64,000 bases of DNA from Calothrix parasitica NIES-267 (GCF_002368095.1 NZ_AP018227.1:3698047-3762046); one strand, 5' to 3'. Positions 1 through 10,041 are shown, numbered from the stretch's first letter. Numbers and translations are program-made. Notes: a model not told the origin generated them from the sequence alone.

Positions 1-62
1 CATCTCCCCATCTCCCAATCTCCCAATCTCCCCATCTCCCCATCTCCCCATCTCCCCACCCC
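1..62. repeat. Tandem repeat of an atctcccc-like unit
   Basis: The window opens inside a run of about seven near-identical 8-mers (atctcccc, with atctccca variants). The same unit recurs near 63060-63120. Short tandem repeats of this kind are common between genes in filamentous cyanobacteria. The left edge is cut by the window. Confidence 0.85.
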
Positions 63-107
63 TCCCATAGCGGGTTAACATAATTACGAGAAAAACACTA
101 TAAGACA

Positions 108-365
108 ATGGCTAAAAAACAGAAATTCCCTTATTTACTCGGTTCCAAGTGGACATCTGGAGAAAAAATTGATGGTTGGCGGCATTTTCAGGTAATTAAC
201 CGCAAGAACCAAGGAAGGTGGGTATATGCAGAAATGGTCGCTTCTTGCGATTCTGAAGTTCGTTTCTGGATTAATGCTAAGTTGTTGCAAGACCGCTCAA
301 ATTGGCAACCGGGATGGCAGTCTTTACAAGAAATGGCTCAAACTGAGAATGAAGATGTTTGCTGA
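108..365 (+). CDS. Small Trp-rich protein, TIGR02450-like
   Basis: This 85-residue protein opens with MAKKQKFPYLLGSKWTS and contains the GWRHFQVI and RFWINAKLL segments typical of a small conserved Trp-rich family known as TIGR02450. It has five tryptophans and no signal peptide or membrane segment, so it is probably cytoplasmic. No biochemical role is established for the family and I do not propose one. The ATG start is chosen because the conserved LLGSKWT block begins only about ten residues in. No strong ribosome binding site is visible. The gene stands alone, followed by a long gap before chlL. Confidence 0.75.
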   Translation: MAKKQKFPYLLGSKWTSGEKIDGWRHFQVINRKNQGRWVYAEMVASCDSEVRFWINAKLLQDRSNWQPGWQSLQEMAQTENEDVC

Positions 366-1305
366 GATTCTTCTAAATATATTGATTAAATTATTCTTAA
401 ATTCTAATAAATTTGAATCCTAAATAAATTCAAAATATAGCTCAAAAATTTAGCCTAAAATCCAACTCTTGCCAAGAGACATCAAGATTATAAATTAAGC
501 TTTTTTTCATATTTATCCTTTATATTCTGGTTAATTGCAAAAAAATAGTACATTTCAGAAAATGTGATTTTTTTTAACATTAGTGAATTTATTTTTTTAA
601 ACTAAAGTTATTATCCTGCAAGGCTTTCACTATCAAAATGTTTATCAATAATTTCAGAACGACTTGTGAGAATTGGTTAAGTAATAACTGCTTTATTCTA
701 TATAATTTTTAATTAACTTTTTTTTGTAAAGATACCGAGTATTTACTTAAGCACGCAATGAGCTAAAAAGCCGATATTCCTGACTATGTTCAACTTTTTA
801 ACGCTCAGCCATATTTTTACTGACAGTAGCGATTATCTATAAAATATTACTCAGTAAGATGACCTAATTTGAAAAAATCTCTTCCGGAATTGAACATTAA
901 CTGGTTCATATCTAAGTCTTCTTAGGAAGTTTCAGTATACTCCAGCGGTTACGTTAGTTCTGAGTAAGTCCTATAGTGATTTTCAATAGATAAAAGACAT
1001 ATATATAAAGGATTTCATTTTTTTGTTTATTGTAACTATTTTTATATAAATAAATAAACAAAAACTATTATTAACTTAGTTTAACGATTGATAGACTTTT
1101 ATAGGTAATAGTGTTTTAAATATTAAGTAATGAAGCAAAATAATTAGCTATAAACAAGGGTTACATCTAAAAGCTTTTTTGTTTTGGGTGTAACTTGGAC
1201 ATTAACGAGTAAAAACGACTTATACATTGCAACCCCAAGGTCTGTCTGGGTAAAGGAAAGTCATAAAGCTAAAAGTTTGACAAGAAACTATAAGAGGAAA
1301 GAAGA
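366..1305. other. Long AT-rich gap upstream of chlL
   Basis: These 940 bases carry no credible gene. A 65-codon frame at 226-423 overlaps the preceding gene and resembles nothing. The stretch is very AT-rich with poly-T tracts and should contain the chlL promoter and leader. Just before chlL the sequence AGAGGAAAG at 1293-1301 serves as ribosome binding site. I could not identify a specific regulator site by eye. Confidence 0.6.
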
Positions 1306-2172
1306 GTGAGACTAGCAGTTTACGGAAAAGGCGGAATCGGTAAATCCACAACAAGTTGTAATATTTCCGTGGCCTTAGCCAAGCGCGGTAAAAAAGTCCT
1401 ACAAATTGGTTGCGACCCCAAACACGATAGCACCTTTACCTTGACAGGATTTTTGATTCCTACAATTATTGATACCCTGCAAGAAAAAGATTTTCACTAC
1501 GAAGATATCTGGCCCGAAGATGTTATTTATAAAGGCTATGGCGGAGTTGATTGTGTAGAAGCTGGTGGTCCTCCAGCCGGTGCTGGATGCGGTGGTTACG
1601 TGGTTGGAGAAACCGTAAAGCTACTCAAGGAACTCAACGCCTTTGATGAGTATGATGTAATATTGTTCGACGTTCTAGGTGACGTGGTTTGTGGTGGTTT
1701 TGCAGCACCGCTCAACTATGCTGATTATTGTCTAATTGTGACCGACAACGGCTTTGATGCATTATTTGCTGCTAACCGTATCGCCGCTTCAGTCAGAGAA
1801 AAAGCCCGGACTCATCCATTAAGATTGGCGGGTTTGATTGGCAACCGCACCTCAAAACGCGATTTAATTGAAAAATATATTGAATCGGTTCCGATGCCAG
1901 TTTTAGAAGTTCTGCCTTTGATAGAAGATATCCGTGTTTCCCGAGTCAAAGGTAAGACTTTATTTGAAATGGCAGAGACAGAACCTTCCTTAAACTTCGT
2001 TTGTGACTATTATCTCAGTATTGCCGACCAGCTTTTGGCTCGACCCGAGGGGGTAGTTCCACAGGATTCTCCAGACCGAGAATTATTCTCATTGTTGTCA
2101 GATTTTTATCTAAATCCGAATAAACCACAGGTTCCTAATCCCGAAGAGGAACTAGACTTAATGATTGTATAA
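1306..2172 (+). CDS. chlL: Light-independent protochlorophyllide reductase, iron-protein subunit ChlL
   Basis: ChlL is the ATP-hydrolysing, NifH-like component of dark-operative protochlorophyllide reductase, which passes electrons to the ChlN-ChlB component so that chlorophyll can be made without light. The 288-residue protein starts with the P-loop [11 protein letters not shown] at residues 7-17. It carries the two cysteines that bridge the [4Fe-4S] cluster, within PAGAGCGGY and DVVCGGFAA. Length is normal for the family (about 288). The start is a GTG with a good upstream AGAGGAAAG; it gives the family's usual N-terminus RLAVYGKGG. The gene heads a likely chlL - DUF5331 - chlN operon. chlB is not in this window. 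Confidence 0.98.
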   Translation: MRLAVYGKGGIGKSTTSCNISVALAKRGKKVLQIGCDPKHDSTFTLTGFLIPTIIDTLQEKDFHYEDIWPEDVIYKGYGGVDCVEAGGPPAGAGCGGYVVGETVKLLKELNAFDEYDVILFDVLGDVVCGGFAAPLNYADYCLIVTDNGFDALFAANRIAASVREKARTHPLRLAGLIGNRTSKRDLIEKYIESVPMPVLEVLPLIEDIRVSRVKGKTLFEMAETEPSLNFVCDYYLSIADQLLARPEGVVPQDSPDRELFSLLSDFYLNPNKPQVPNPEEELDLMIV

Positions 2173-2206
2173 ATCATTAGTTTATTTCTCAGGATGAGGA
2201 GATAAA

Positions 2207-3028
2207 ATGGCTTTCTTTTATAGTTTCACGGATTCGTTAAAGCAGAAGTGGTTGCAATTCTACGCATCGAATCGCGACTGGATAAAATTACACATGGAAG
2301 TGGACTCGGTTTACACACCCGATGGTGGTAAGCGCCCGTCTTCGTACCTCATCCTGGGAGTAGCAAACGCCCTGGAGCCGAAATTAGCGCAGTTGATGTT
2401 GCCATTTTCCAAGTTGAATGCTGATGCTGACACCTTGATTGAAGTGCTTGATTTGCACTTTGACCCAGATACAGCTCTTGGAGAGCAGCCCATGCAGCCG
2501 GAACTACAAGAAGAAGAGGCTGATGAAACCCCAGAATTCTCCGTAGATGAAAACCCCAGCGAATATGCTGATGTTGCTTCTTTTGAAGAAGACTCTCAGG
2601 AAGTAGACAATATTGCAGTTCCAGATATGGACTTGGGAGATTCTCAAGACGGAACTTTGGTAGTAGAAGAAGCTTGGGGTGGACAAGAGATAGAAGAGGA
2701 ATCCAGCAGCGAAGAGAACTCATTCAATGACATCCAAGCCAATGGTTTGGGAGATATGTCTGATAGCTCTGATAGTTCTGATACTCAAGAACAAGTTGCA
2801 AGTTCTGACCAGTCCCAGCAAGCTCCAAGTGGAGAATCTGAAGACGCATTTGGCGATATTTCCTTTGATGAATTCAAAGACGGTGATAGCACTGGTTTTG
2901 GGGATGCGCTAACAGACGTGTGGGGTGAAGGTTCTACACAAAAAGATAACGAAATATTTTCAGGGGAAGATATGACAGATGGTTCTATTGACGATTCGGA
3001 AATAGCCCGTCTCTTCCCCAATAGCTAA
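2207..3028 (+). CDS. DUF5331 protein encoded between chlL and chlN
   Basis: The 273-residue protein has a conserved N-terminal block of about 90 residues (FTDSLKQKWLQFY, then SYLILGVANALEPKL) matching cyanobacterial DUF5331. The rest is a long, strongly acidic, Ser/Asp/Glu/Gln-rich tail that looks disordered. There is no signal peptide, transmembrane segment or catalytic motif. It lies 34 bases after chlL, preceded by AGGATGAGGAG. Its position between chlL and chlN suggests co-transcription with dark chlorophyll synthesis genes. A role in assembly or regulation of the reductase is only an inference from context. Confidence 0.85.
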   Translation: MAFFYSFTDSLKQKWLQFYASNRDWIKLHMEVDSVYTPDGGKRPSSYLILGVANALEPKLAQLMLPFSKLNADADTLIEVLDLHFDPDTALGEQPMQPELQEEEADETPEFSVDENPSEYADVASFEEDSQEVDNIAVPDMDLGDSQDGTLVVEEAWGGQEIEEESSSEENSFNDIQANGLGDMSDSSDSSDTQEQVASSDQSQQAPSGESEDAFGDISFDEFKDGDSTGFGDALTDVWGEGSTQKDNEIFSGEDMTDGSIDDSEIARLFPNS

Positions 3029-3072
3029 TACAAAAAGTTATGAGTTAGGAGTTATAAGTTGTTGTGGCTTCT

Positions 3073-3137
3073 GTAGAGACGTAGCAATGCTACGTCTCCA
3101 TAGCTCCCATACAGACGTAGCAATGCTACGTCTCTAC
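3073..3137. repeat. Two tandem copies of the 29-bp dispersed palindrome
   Basis: Two copies of an odd-length palindrome lie here (3073-3099 and 3113-3137). The full arm is GTAGAGACGTAGCA, then one variable base, then the reverse complement. In both copies the central base is A. They occupy the gap between the DUF5331 gene and chlN, so a transcript of the operon would contain two hairpins. Further copies occur at 17022, 24039, 31171, 55283 and 57474. Confidence 0.92.
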
Positions 3138-3166
3138 ACTTGTCAATTCCTAACTTAAAAAATTAA

Positions 3167-4582
<1,416 letters not shown>

Positions 4583-4612
4583 AAAACTTTGTTCCAGGTT
4601 ATTTGTAAGATT

Positions 4613-4648
4613 TAAGAAACCCGGTTTTTTTTAAAACCGGGTTTCTTA
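4613..4648 (+). terminator. Intrinsic terminator after chlN
   Basis: A long perfect stem with left arm AAGAAACCCGGTTTT pairs with the later AAAACCGGGTTTCTT, and the arms nearly abut. It lies 30 bases after the chlN stop. The tail is only weakly T-rich, but the stem itself is unusually stable. It probably ends the chlL - DUF5331 - chlN transcript. Confidence 0.75.
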
Positions 4649-4704
4649 GCATATCAACTTCTTCCAATTTAAAGATAGTGCTTTGTCCCATAAAATTATA
4701 ATGG

Positions 4705-4759
4705 GTTTGTAGTTGGGACTGTAGTCCTAAATCATAGCGATAAATCGCTTACTACAAAC
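4705..4759. repeat. 55-bp REP-like element with 9-bp inverted ends
   Basis: The element starts with GTTTGTAGT and ends with ACTACAAAC, a perfect 9-bp inverted repeat. Inside are two small hairpins: GGACT-gta-GTCC and AGCGAT-aa-ATCGCT. Short elements of this form are widespread in cyanobacterial genomes. Non-autonomous mobility is inferred. Confidence 0.7.
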
Positions 4760-4796
4760 TTTCCTACCTATCAAAATTAATTAGACATAACAGTAG

Positions 4797-4825
4797 GGTG
4801 TGTTGCTTGCTGCACGCAACGCACC
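4797..4825. repeat. Short inverted repeat (GGTGTGTTGC / GCAACGCACC)
   Basis: The arms 4797-4806 and 4816-4825 pair with one G-T wobble around a 9-base loop. This resembles the common cyanobacterial intergenic repeat beginning GTAGGGTG. It lies in the repeat-filled gap after chlN. Confidence 0.6.
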
Positions 4826-4965
4826 ACTATATTACTATTTTATAATTAAATAATCCACGAAATCATTATTAGTATAAATTCTATGAATAATATCTTAATG
4901 ATTAACCTATTAACGGGACTAGCTATACTGTTTTCGTTAATCATTTTTCATCGGATTACATTTTA

Positions 4966-5072
4966 TATAGCGTTTTTCATTTGGGTGCAATACACTCACA
5001 TAAACCTCACCCCCTTCCCCTCTCCTTATTAAGGAGAGGGGTGTATTCTATTCAACTGAAAACTGCTATATA
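4966..5072. mobile_element. MITE-like element, copy 1
   Basis: The left end TATAGCGTTTTTCATTTG and the reverse complement of the right end (TATAGCAGTTTTCAGTTG) match, giving imperfect terminal inverted repeats of about 30 bp. A 25-bp palindromic core lies at 5017-5041, with arms CCCCTCTCCTTA and TAAGGAGAGGGG around one base. At about 107 bp it has no coding capacity. A second, longer copy follows at 5174. I infer a non-autonomous mobile repeat. Confidence 0.7.
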
Positions 5073-5173
5073 TATTTACTGCTGCAATATACATTTTTGA
5101 TAAATTACTCTTTTCAGAGAATAGAAAAAGTTTTTTATACGAAATTAAAAGAAATCCAACCTTTATTCTCGGA

Positions 5174-5308
5174 TATATAACAGTTTTCACTTAGATACAA
5201 TACAAATTCGACCTCACTTCCGTCCCCTCTCCTTGATAAGGAGAGGGGTGTCCGACAGGACGGGGTGAGGTTGCAAGTGTATTCGACTCAACCGAAAATT
5301 GCTATATA
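5174..5308. mobile_element. MITE-like element, copy 2
   Basis: This copy is about 135 bp. It has the same palindromic core at 5224-5248 (arms CCCCTCTCCTTR) and the same outer ends, starting TATATAACAGTTTTCA and ending CCGAAAATTGCTATATA. Compared with copy 1 it has extra sequence right of the core (about 5250-5275: GTCCGACAGGACGGGGTGAGG), which forms a further small hairpin and pairs back to the CCTCAC on the left. Confidence 0.7.
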
Positions 5309-5719
5309 ATACCTTTACCAATTTATCAATTGAATTTTTAATTGCAGGTATTTTTGTTTTGCTACGTAATAAATTAGGTTTTATAACGACAATTAATGAT
5401 GTAATTTTGATTTGCTTAACTCCGGGTTTTATAATTTATTTGTTTGTTTGAAACAAATTCTAGGTAGATTCGAGACAGATTCTAAATTTGTTATATTTTA
5501 AGTGGCTATTTGCGACTCTGCTAAATATGCCTTGAGGAGGAAAATTGCTGCCTTCTTTGTCTCGTTCTGGGTGCGTAAGTGGCATTCAATCAGTAAATTA
5601 AATGACATTTTTTGTAAAAAGCATAGTCGATGGTAGCAATTTCACTTATTAGCTCCGCCCTAGGCAAGTTAAACTAAATCTGGCAACAGCCGCACAGAGG
5701 GTTTGTAAAGGGGCTTTTT
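5309..5719. other. Gap upstream of the YbjN-like gene
   Basis: About 410 bases with no gene I can support. It should hold the promoter of the following gene. The start of that gene is preceded by TAAAGGGGC, a usable ribosome binding site. No repeat or regulator site was recognised. Confidence 0.5.
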
Positions 5720-6277
5720 ATGGCAGTAAACGTGCAAGAAATTGCCAAATATCTAGACCAACTTGGTTGGGACTATCGCATCGACGAAGAAGAAGAACGC
5801 ATTGTTACGGGTGTGGAAGGTGACAATGTTGAAGATTTTTTGATTGTAGTTCAGCTTGATGAAGATGGTAAATTCTTCCGCGTATTTGCACCTCAAGTTC
5901 TTAGTGGTGTCAAAGACCATCCTCACAAAGCAGCAATTTTACAAACAATGTTGGTTATTTCTTGGGAAACCAAAATGCTGCAATGGGAATACGACCCATC
6001 TGACGGAGAAATCCGAGCGATTATCGAATTTCCTATAGAAGATTCTACGCTGACCGAGAAACAATTTAATCGTTGTTTGAGTGGTTTAGTTCAACTGGTT
6101 GATACTGTAGCAATACCTCGTCTCCAAGAAGTGATGGAAACTGGTCACGACCCAGGTAATGTAGAGGTAGGTGAAAGGCTGTTATTGAGCATTCAAGAAC
6201 AAGCTCCTGGATTATTAGATTTGCTAGAAAAAGCGATGGAAGCAAGGAAAAAACGTGGACGATTCCCTAGTGAATAA
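5720..6277 (+). CDS. YbjN domain-containing protein
   Basis: The 185-residue soluble protein matches the YbjN family, which is related in fold to type III secretion chaperones. The visible family pattern is an N-terminal helix (VQEIAKYLDQLGWDY), a beta-rich middle with FLIVVQLDEDGKFFRVFAP, and the block HKAAILQTMLVISWETKMLQ near residues 73-92. The C-terminal quarter is helical. Function in cyanobacteria is not established; the E. coli namesake affects stress responses and motility. Start chosen at the ATG 8 bases after an AGGGG. It lies 92 bases before a DUF3318 gene on the same strand and the two may share a transcript. Confidence 0.85.
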   Translation: MAVNVQEIAKYLDQLGWDYRIDEEEERIVTGVEGDNVEDFLIVVQLDEDGKFFRVFAPQVLSGVKDHPHKAAILQTMLVISWETKMLQWEYDPSDGEIRAIIEFPIEDSTLTEKQFNRCLSGLVQLVDTVAIPRLQEVMETGHDPGNVEVGERLLLSIQEQAPGLLDLLEKAMEARKKRGRFPSE

Positions 6278-6368
6278 AGTTGATTGCAACAATCTTTAGT
6301 GTGGAAAATAGCTATACTCCTTGTAGGGCACACCTACTATATACTGTAGTTTTCTTGGTAAGTGGTTT

Positions 6369-7019
6369 ATGACATCTTACGCAACCTCTTCTGCTAAAGC
6401 GGAAATGAGCGAACTCCGGCGATTAAAAGGCTTACTACCTCCGGAATTACAAAGCTGGGTTACGGTTGAAGGTACTACCGAGGTTAATCCAATCCTGGTT
6501 CGTAGCGAGGAAATCGGTAAAGACCAGGTGGAAATTCAAATAGACCTGGCAAAATGGGATGAGTTGGCAATGGACCAGCGAAATCTCTTGTTCTGGCACG
6601 AAGTCGCTCGGATTCAAAACGATACTATCCCTAAAGATGGTTGGGAAATGGCAGCCTTGGCCATAGGTTTAGGCGGCGCTGTTGGTGAATTATGGGTACA
6701 GGATGGATTGCTATTAGTACTTGCATTGGCATTATGTGGCGTTTCTGGCTGGCGATTGTTCCAAAAAAATAATGGCGAAAAGCAAGCTAGAGAACTAATT
6801 GAAGCTGATGAAAAAGCCATTGCTTTAGCAACCCGCTTTGGTTACAGTTTGCCTAACGCTTATAAAAGTTTAGGCAGCGCTTTAAAAACCTTAATTGAAA
6901 AATCTCCTAGCAAGCGCCAAAGGTCGAAATATGAAGCGCGACTTTCTGCACTCAAGCGCAGTGCTAATAAAGCCAAATCTAAATCTCGCAATATGGATGA
7001 AGGCGGATATTCATATTAA
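6369..7019 (+). CDS. DUF3318 domain membrane-associated protein
   Basis: This 216-residue protein matches cyanobacterial DUF3318. It has an N-terminal soluble segment with SELRRLKGLLPPELQSWV and LLFWHEVARIQNDT. A hydrophobic hairpin at about residues 96-130 (AALAIGLGGAVGELW, then LLLVLALALCGVSGW) probably spans the membrane once or twice. The tail is helical and very basic (KSPSKRQRSKYEARL, then KSKSRN). The WHEVARIQ segment loosely recalls a HExxx zinc motif but lacks the second His, so I do not call a protease. It shares orientation with the upstream YbjN-like gene. Role unknown. Confidence 0.85.
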   Translation: MTSYATSSAKAEMSELRRLKGLLPPELQSWVTVEGTTEVNPILVRSEEIGKDQVEIQIDLAKWDELAMDQRNLLFWHEVARIQNDTIPKDGWEMAALAIGLGGAVGELWVQDGLLLVLALALCGVSGWRLFQKNNGEKQARELIEADEKAIALATRFGYSLPNAYKSLGSALKTLIEKSPSKRQRSKYEARLSALKRSANKAKSKSRNMDEGGYSY

Positions 7020-7028
7020 CCTTCGTGA

Positions 7029-7046
7029 GGATGGGGATTCCCATCC
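7029..7046 (+). terminator. Small hairpin after the DUF3318 gene
   Basis: A perfect 7-bp stem (GGATGGG, loop gatt, CCCATCC) begins 10 bases after the stop codon. No U-tract follows, so intrinsic termination is uncertain. Confidence 0.4.
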
Positions 7047-7055
7047 GCACAAAAT

Positions 7056-7632
7056 TTATCTGCTTACTCAATCAAGGTTAATTTAATTTTTAAATATCCC
7101 ACTGTTCTTTGTGAATCATATCCATTATCATCAATAGATTTAGCAATTAAGCATATTTTTCTTTTGTGTCTTATTACTAATGGCTCGCATAAGCATAAAA
7201 ATAATCACAAATATTTGTTAAGAAAAAACCGACACAAGTATCAATTCTATTAAAGTATATTTAAACACTTATAGCTTGTAAAAATATCTCGATTTGTTGC
7301 GATTTTTATTTTGTTAAAGTCGAGGATGAATTTTTTTTAAGAACTTAAACCAAAATACTTTGGCTTTACTTTTAATGTAGAAAGTTTTTGAGATTTATTC
7401 ATCAAGGATTTTTCACTAAATCTCTATAATTTTTTTATCTAATCTCCTCAATATTAATAGTTTACAAAAACTTTTTTTTTTCTTGGCAATATCTTCATAA
7501 AACCAACTTAAAAAGATAAATTTAGAAACATTCAAAAATTTGTCAATTGCGTTATATTAACTTCAAGCTCGCTTGAAATAAAGGTTTATCAGATTGTATC
7601 TACGTATATTCACCCTTACTTATCAGTATGAT
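7056..7632. other. AT-rich gap between convergent genes
   Basis: About 580 bases of AT-rich sequence between the 3' ends of the DUF3318 gene and queE. It has several poly-T runs but no credible gene, repeat or RNA that I could recognise. Confidence 0.5.
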
Positions 7633-8430
7633 TCAAAGCTGGTCAATCATTTTGTGAGTTTGAGGTATTACGCGGACTGATTTAAGGAAATTTTTCATTA
7701 AAGCTTGCCAATCAATAACCTGTTTGGGAGTCGGAGTAAGCACGGCTGAATCCTTAATTTGTCTCACATCAGTTAATGGGGTTGCAGGCTGTAGAAAGAC
7801 TGGTATTGCTGCATTTACCGCTGCTATTAACTCAGCAGAACGTTTTAATTCGGCAACATCTGTATCCCGAGAAATGATGATTTTTACAAACACTTCGGTT
7901 CGAGCTTCATAGCATATTTGGAGGAATTTTTCGTGTTCTTGCCAACGACTTTCACCACTAACACTAGGTAGCTTTAGATCCATTCCTACAGAGTCTAAGT
8001 AAGGTAGAATCGTAGCGAGTTGTTCCGGGCGATGTCCCCCAGATTCTAAGTATATAGGTAAACCAGTGGTCAAACTGATTTGTGGTAGGAATTTTGATAA
8101 AAACCTGGCATGGAGTAGAGGTTCGCCTCCAGTTAAGCTAATGCTATCGTGTAAACGAGGTATATTTTGCCGCTCAACCCATTTTATTAACATGGGCAAT
8201 GAAACAGGGTTTGAGAAAATTTCAAAATCGCGAGATCCTGGAGTTTGTTCAATCCTACAAGTGGCGGGTGCATTCCAAGTATGAGCGCTATCGCAAAAGT
8301 GACAGCGCAAGTCACAAAAGGCAAAACGAATAAATATTTGACGTGTTCCAACATTGAGTCCTTCTCCCTGGATTGCGGAGAATACTTCTATCAGGCTAGC
8401 GGTTTGATTAACAGTAGTTTTGGTGGTCAT
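7633..8430 (-). CDS. queE: 7-carboxy-7-deazaguanine synthase QueE
   Basis: QueE is a radical SAM enzyme that contracts 6-carboxytetrahydropterin to 7-carboxy-7-deazaguanine in the queuosine pathway. The 265-residue protein has the N-terminal substrate motif SAIQGEGLNVGTRQIF and the iron-sulphur cysteines C39, C43 and C46 in CDLRCHFCDSAHTW. It also has a Gly-rich SAM-contact motif (SLTGGEPLL) near residue 98. It is slightly longer than many homologues because of an insertion around residues 55-75. The ATG start gives a short leader before the conserved ASLIEVFSAIQGEG. No other queuosine gene is adjacent, so it appears to be a single-gene unit. Confidence 0.93.
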   Translation of the reverse strand: MTTKTTVNQTASLIEVFSAIQGEGLNVGTRQIFIRFAFCDLRCHFCDSAHTWNAPATCRIEQTPGSRDFEIFSNPVSLPMLIKWVERQNIPRLHDSISLTGGEPLLHARFLSKFLPQISLTTGLPIYLESGGHRPEQLATILPYLDSVGMDLKLPSVSGESRWQEHEKFLQICYEARTEVFVKIIISRDTDVAELKRSAELIAAVNAAIPVFLQPATPLTDVRQIKDSAVLTPTPKQVIDWQALMKNFLKSVRVIPQTHKMIDQL

Positions 8431-8710
8431 AGGATGAAGGCAGCTTAATATAAGCGAGAAAGGGGATACAACAGGGCAAGTTTTTACTCAAATTTCAATT
8501 ATTCGGAGGGATTCTTGGTTTATCCTCGAAAGAGCCTTGCTTTTGGCTACGGTTCTCTGCAAGAAAATATCTATGCTTAGAATCATAGTTAATGGCACTT
8601 ACCGACTTTAGTTGACTTCTTGTTCTATTGTGAATCGTCATGGATAATATTCGATTTCAATCTAAATTTTCTCTTCCTAAGCTCTTTGTCTTGTAAAGTT
8701 TTGGAAGAGA

Positions 8711-8841
8711 AGTTGGGGGGAAGATACTCTTCCCCCAAACTTCGGGGACGGAAACCGACACCCTCCGGGTATCTCTCTTCGAGAGACGCTTCGCTAACGC
8801 TAGTTTGGGGGACGGAAACCGACACCCCCAACTAGTCTCAC
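8711..8841. repeat. Nested direct and inverted repeats upstream of the sugar transferase gene
   Basis: Two direct copies of GGGGACGGAAACCGACACCC lie at 8744 and 8807. Between them are an inverted repeat (TCTCTCTTCGAGAGA) and the mosaic module GACGCTTCGCTAACGC, which recurs near 41430 and 59396. Flanking inverted pairs (AGTTGGGGGGAAGA with TCTTCCCCCAAACT, and CTAGTTTGGGGG with CCCCCAACTAG) could fold the whole block. It lies in the roughly 500-base gap 8431-8928, where I see no gene. The sugar transferase promoter must lie in or beside it. Confidence 0.75.
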
Positions 8842-8928
8842 CCCAAACTTTCCGCAACAGTTGATAAATAGGCAGCATTTTTGAATAAAGCACTATGACC
8901 CAGATAATGTAGGCAGTAAAACACTGAT

Positions 8929-9957
8929 ATGGCAACTAAAGTTCAAGGTTTCATGGGTAATCAACCTATAGAGGTCAATTTTCCGGTAAAATTCTTAGGC
9001 GAAACGGCTAAGGTCGAGGTAAGCGCTCGTTTAAGTGTTCTTGAAGCTCTAAATTTTAAGCAAACTTGTGAAGAACTGATTAATGCAAACCCAACTCCAA
9101 AAAAAATTATTATTGATTTTGGACAAACTACTTTTATGGATAGTAGTGGCTTGGGTGCTTTAATTAGTAACTTTAAGAATGCCCAAGAAAAAGGGATTGA
9201 ATTAGTACTGCAACATGTTACTCCTCAAGTGATGGCAGTGCTGAACCTTACAGGTTTAGTAGATGTCTTTACAATTGAAGAGGGAGAACTTGTATCTTCA
9301 CAAAGTAATTCAACAAAACGTGAAGAAAAACTGCCCGAAACCCATCCTTCTGTGCGCTCCTGGACTAAACGCTTGATTGATATCATAGGGGCATTAGTCG
9401 GCTTGGTAATTACAGCAATATTGTCCGTTCCGATTATTATCGCCATAATGATTGATGACCCCGGTCCAATTTTCTTTGGTCAAGTTCGTTGCGGTTGGAT
9501 GGGTAAGCATTTTCGGATGTGGAAATTCCGTTCTATGTGTGTAGATGCAGAAGCCAAAAAAGCCGAATTGCAAAAGCTTAATCAAGTTAAAGGGGCATTT
9601 TTCAAGATTGATAATGACCCAAGAGTAACTAAGGTCGGTAGTTTTCTCCGTCGTACCAGTTTAGATGAACTTCCACAGTTTTGGAATGTTCTCAAAGGAG
9701 AAATGAGTTTAGTTGGTACTAGACCTCCAACACCTGATGAAGTTGAATGCTATGAAGTACCTGAGTGGGAACGCTTAGATGTCAAACCAGGTATGACTGG
9801 GGAATGGCAAGTAAACGGACGTTCCAGTATTCGTAATTTTGAGGATGTAATTCGTTTAGATTTACAGTATCAAAAAAATTGGAGCTTGATATATGATATA
9901 AAGCTTATTTTTAAAACAGTCGCAATTCTATTTAATAAGAGAAGTGGTGCTATGTGA
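8929..9957 (+). CDS. STAS domain fused to a polyprenyl-phosphate sugar-phosphate transferase
   Basis: Residues about 20-120 form a STAS (anti-anti-sigma-like) domain. It has the phosphoacceptor motif FMDSSGLG; by analogy with SpoIIAA the target serine would be S72. After a polar linker, residues about 145-342 are a bacterial sugar transferase of the WbaP/PglC type. This part has one membrane segment (residues 150-175), then [38 protein letters not shown] and [14 protein letters not shown]. Such enzymes put the first sugar phosphate on a lipid carrier for exopolysaccharide assembly at the inner membrane. The fusion suggests that partner-switching phosphorylation may gate polysaccharide synthesis. 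A WcaI-like glycosyltransferase follows downstream. The domain calls are secure; the regulatory role is inferred. Confidence 0.92.
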   Translation: MATKVQGFMGNQPIEVNFPVKFLGETAKVEVSARLSVLEALNFKQTCEELINANPTPKKIIIDFGQTTFMDSSGLGALISNFKNAQEKGIELVLQHVTPQVMAVLNLTGLVDVFTIEEGELVSSQSNSTKREEKLPETHPSVRSWTKRLIDIIGALVGLVITAILSVPIIIAIMIDDPGPIFFGQVRCGWMGKHFRMWKFRSMCVDAEAKKAELQKLNQVKGAFFKIDNDPRVTKVGSFLRRTSLDELPQFWNVLKGEMSLVGTRPPTPDEVECYEVPEWERLDVKPGMTGEWQVNGRSSIRNFEDVIRLDLQYQKNWSLIYDIKLIFKTVAILFNKRSGAM

Positions 9958-10001
9958 TTAAGAAGTTAATTAAATCGTTTATTTATTAACAAATTTGTTG
10001 A

Positions 10002-10041
10002 GAGGAGGTATGAAGGAAATTTTCTATTCAAACCTCTTTTT
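10002..10041 (+). terminator. Intrinsic terminator after the sugar transferase gene
   Basis: The arms GAGGTATGAA and TTCAAACCTC pair with one mismatch and are followed by eight Ts. It lies about 45 bases after the stop codon. Confidence 0.65.

Noticed and set aside
2349-2723. 124-codon minus-strand frame
   Set aside because: It is antisense to the DUF5331 gene, Leu/Ser-rich and shows no family pattern; it follows from the acidic codons of the real gene.
3073-3137. Possible CRISPR repeats (two near-identical palindromes)
   Set aside because: Only two copies with a 14-base gap, and other copies are scattered over 60 kb as single units, so this is a dispersed palindrome family.
6369-7019. DUF3318 protein as a zinc protease (HEVAR segment)
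   Set aside because: No second histidine in HExxH and no downstream ligand; the similarity is superficial.
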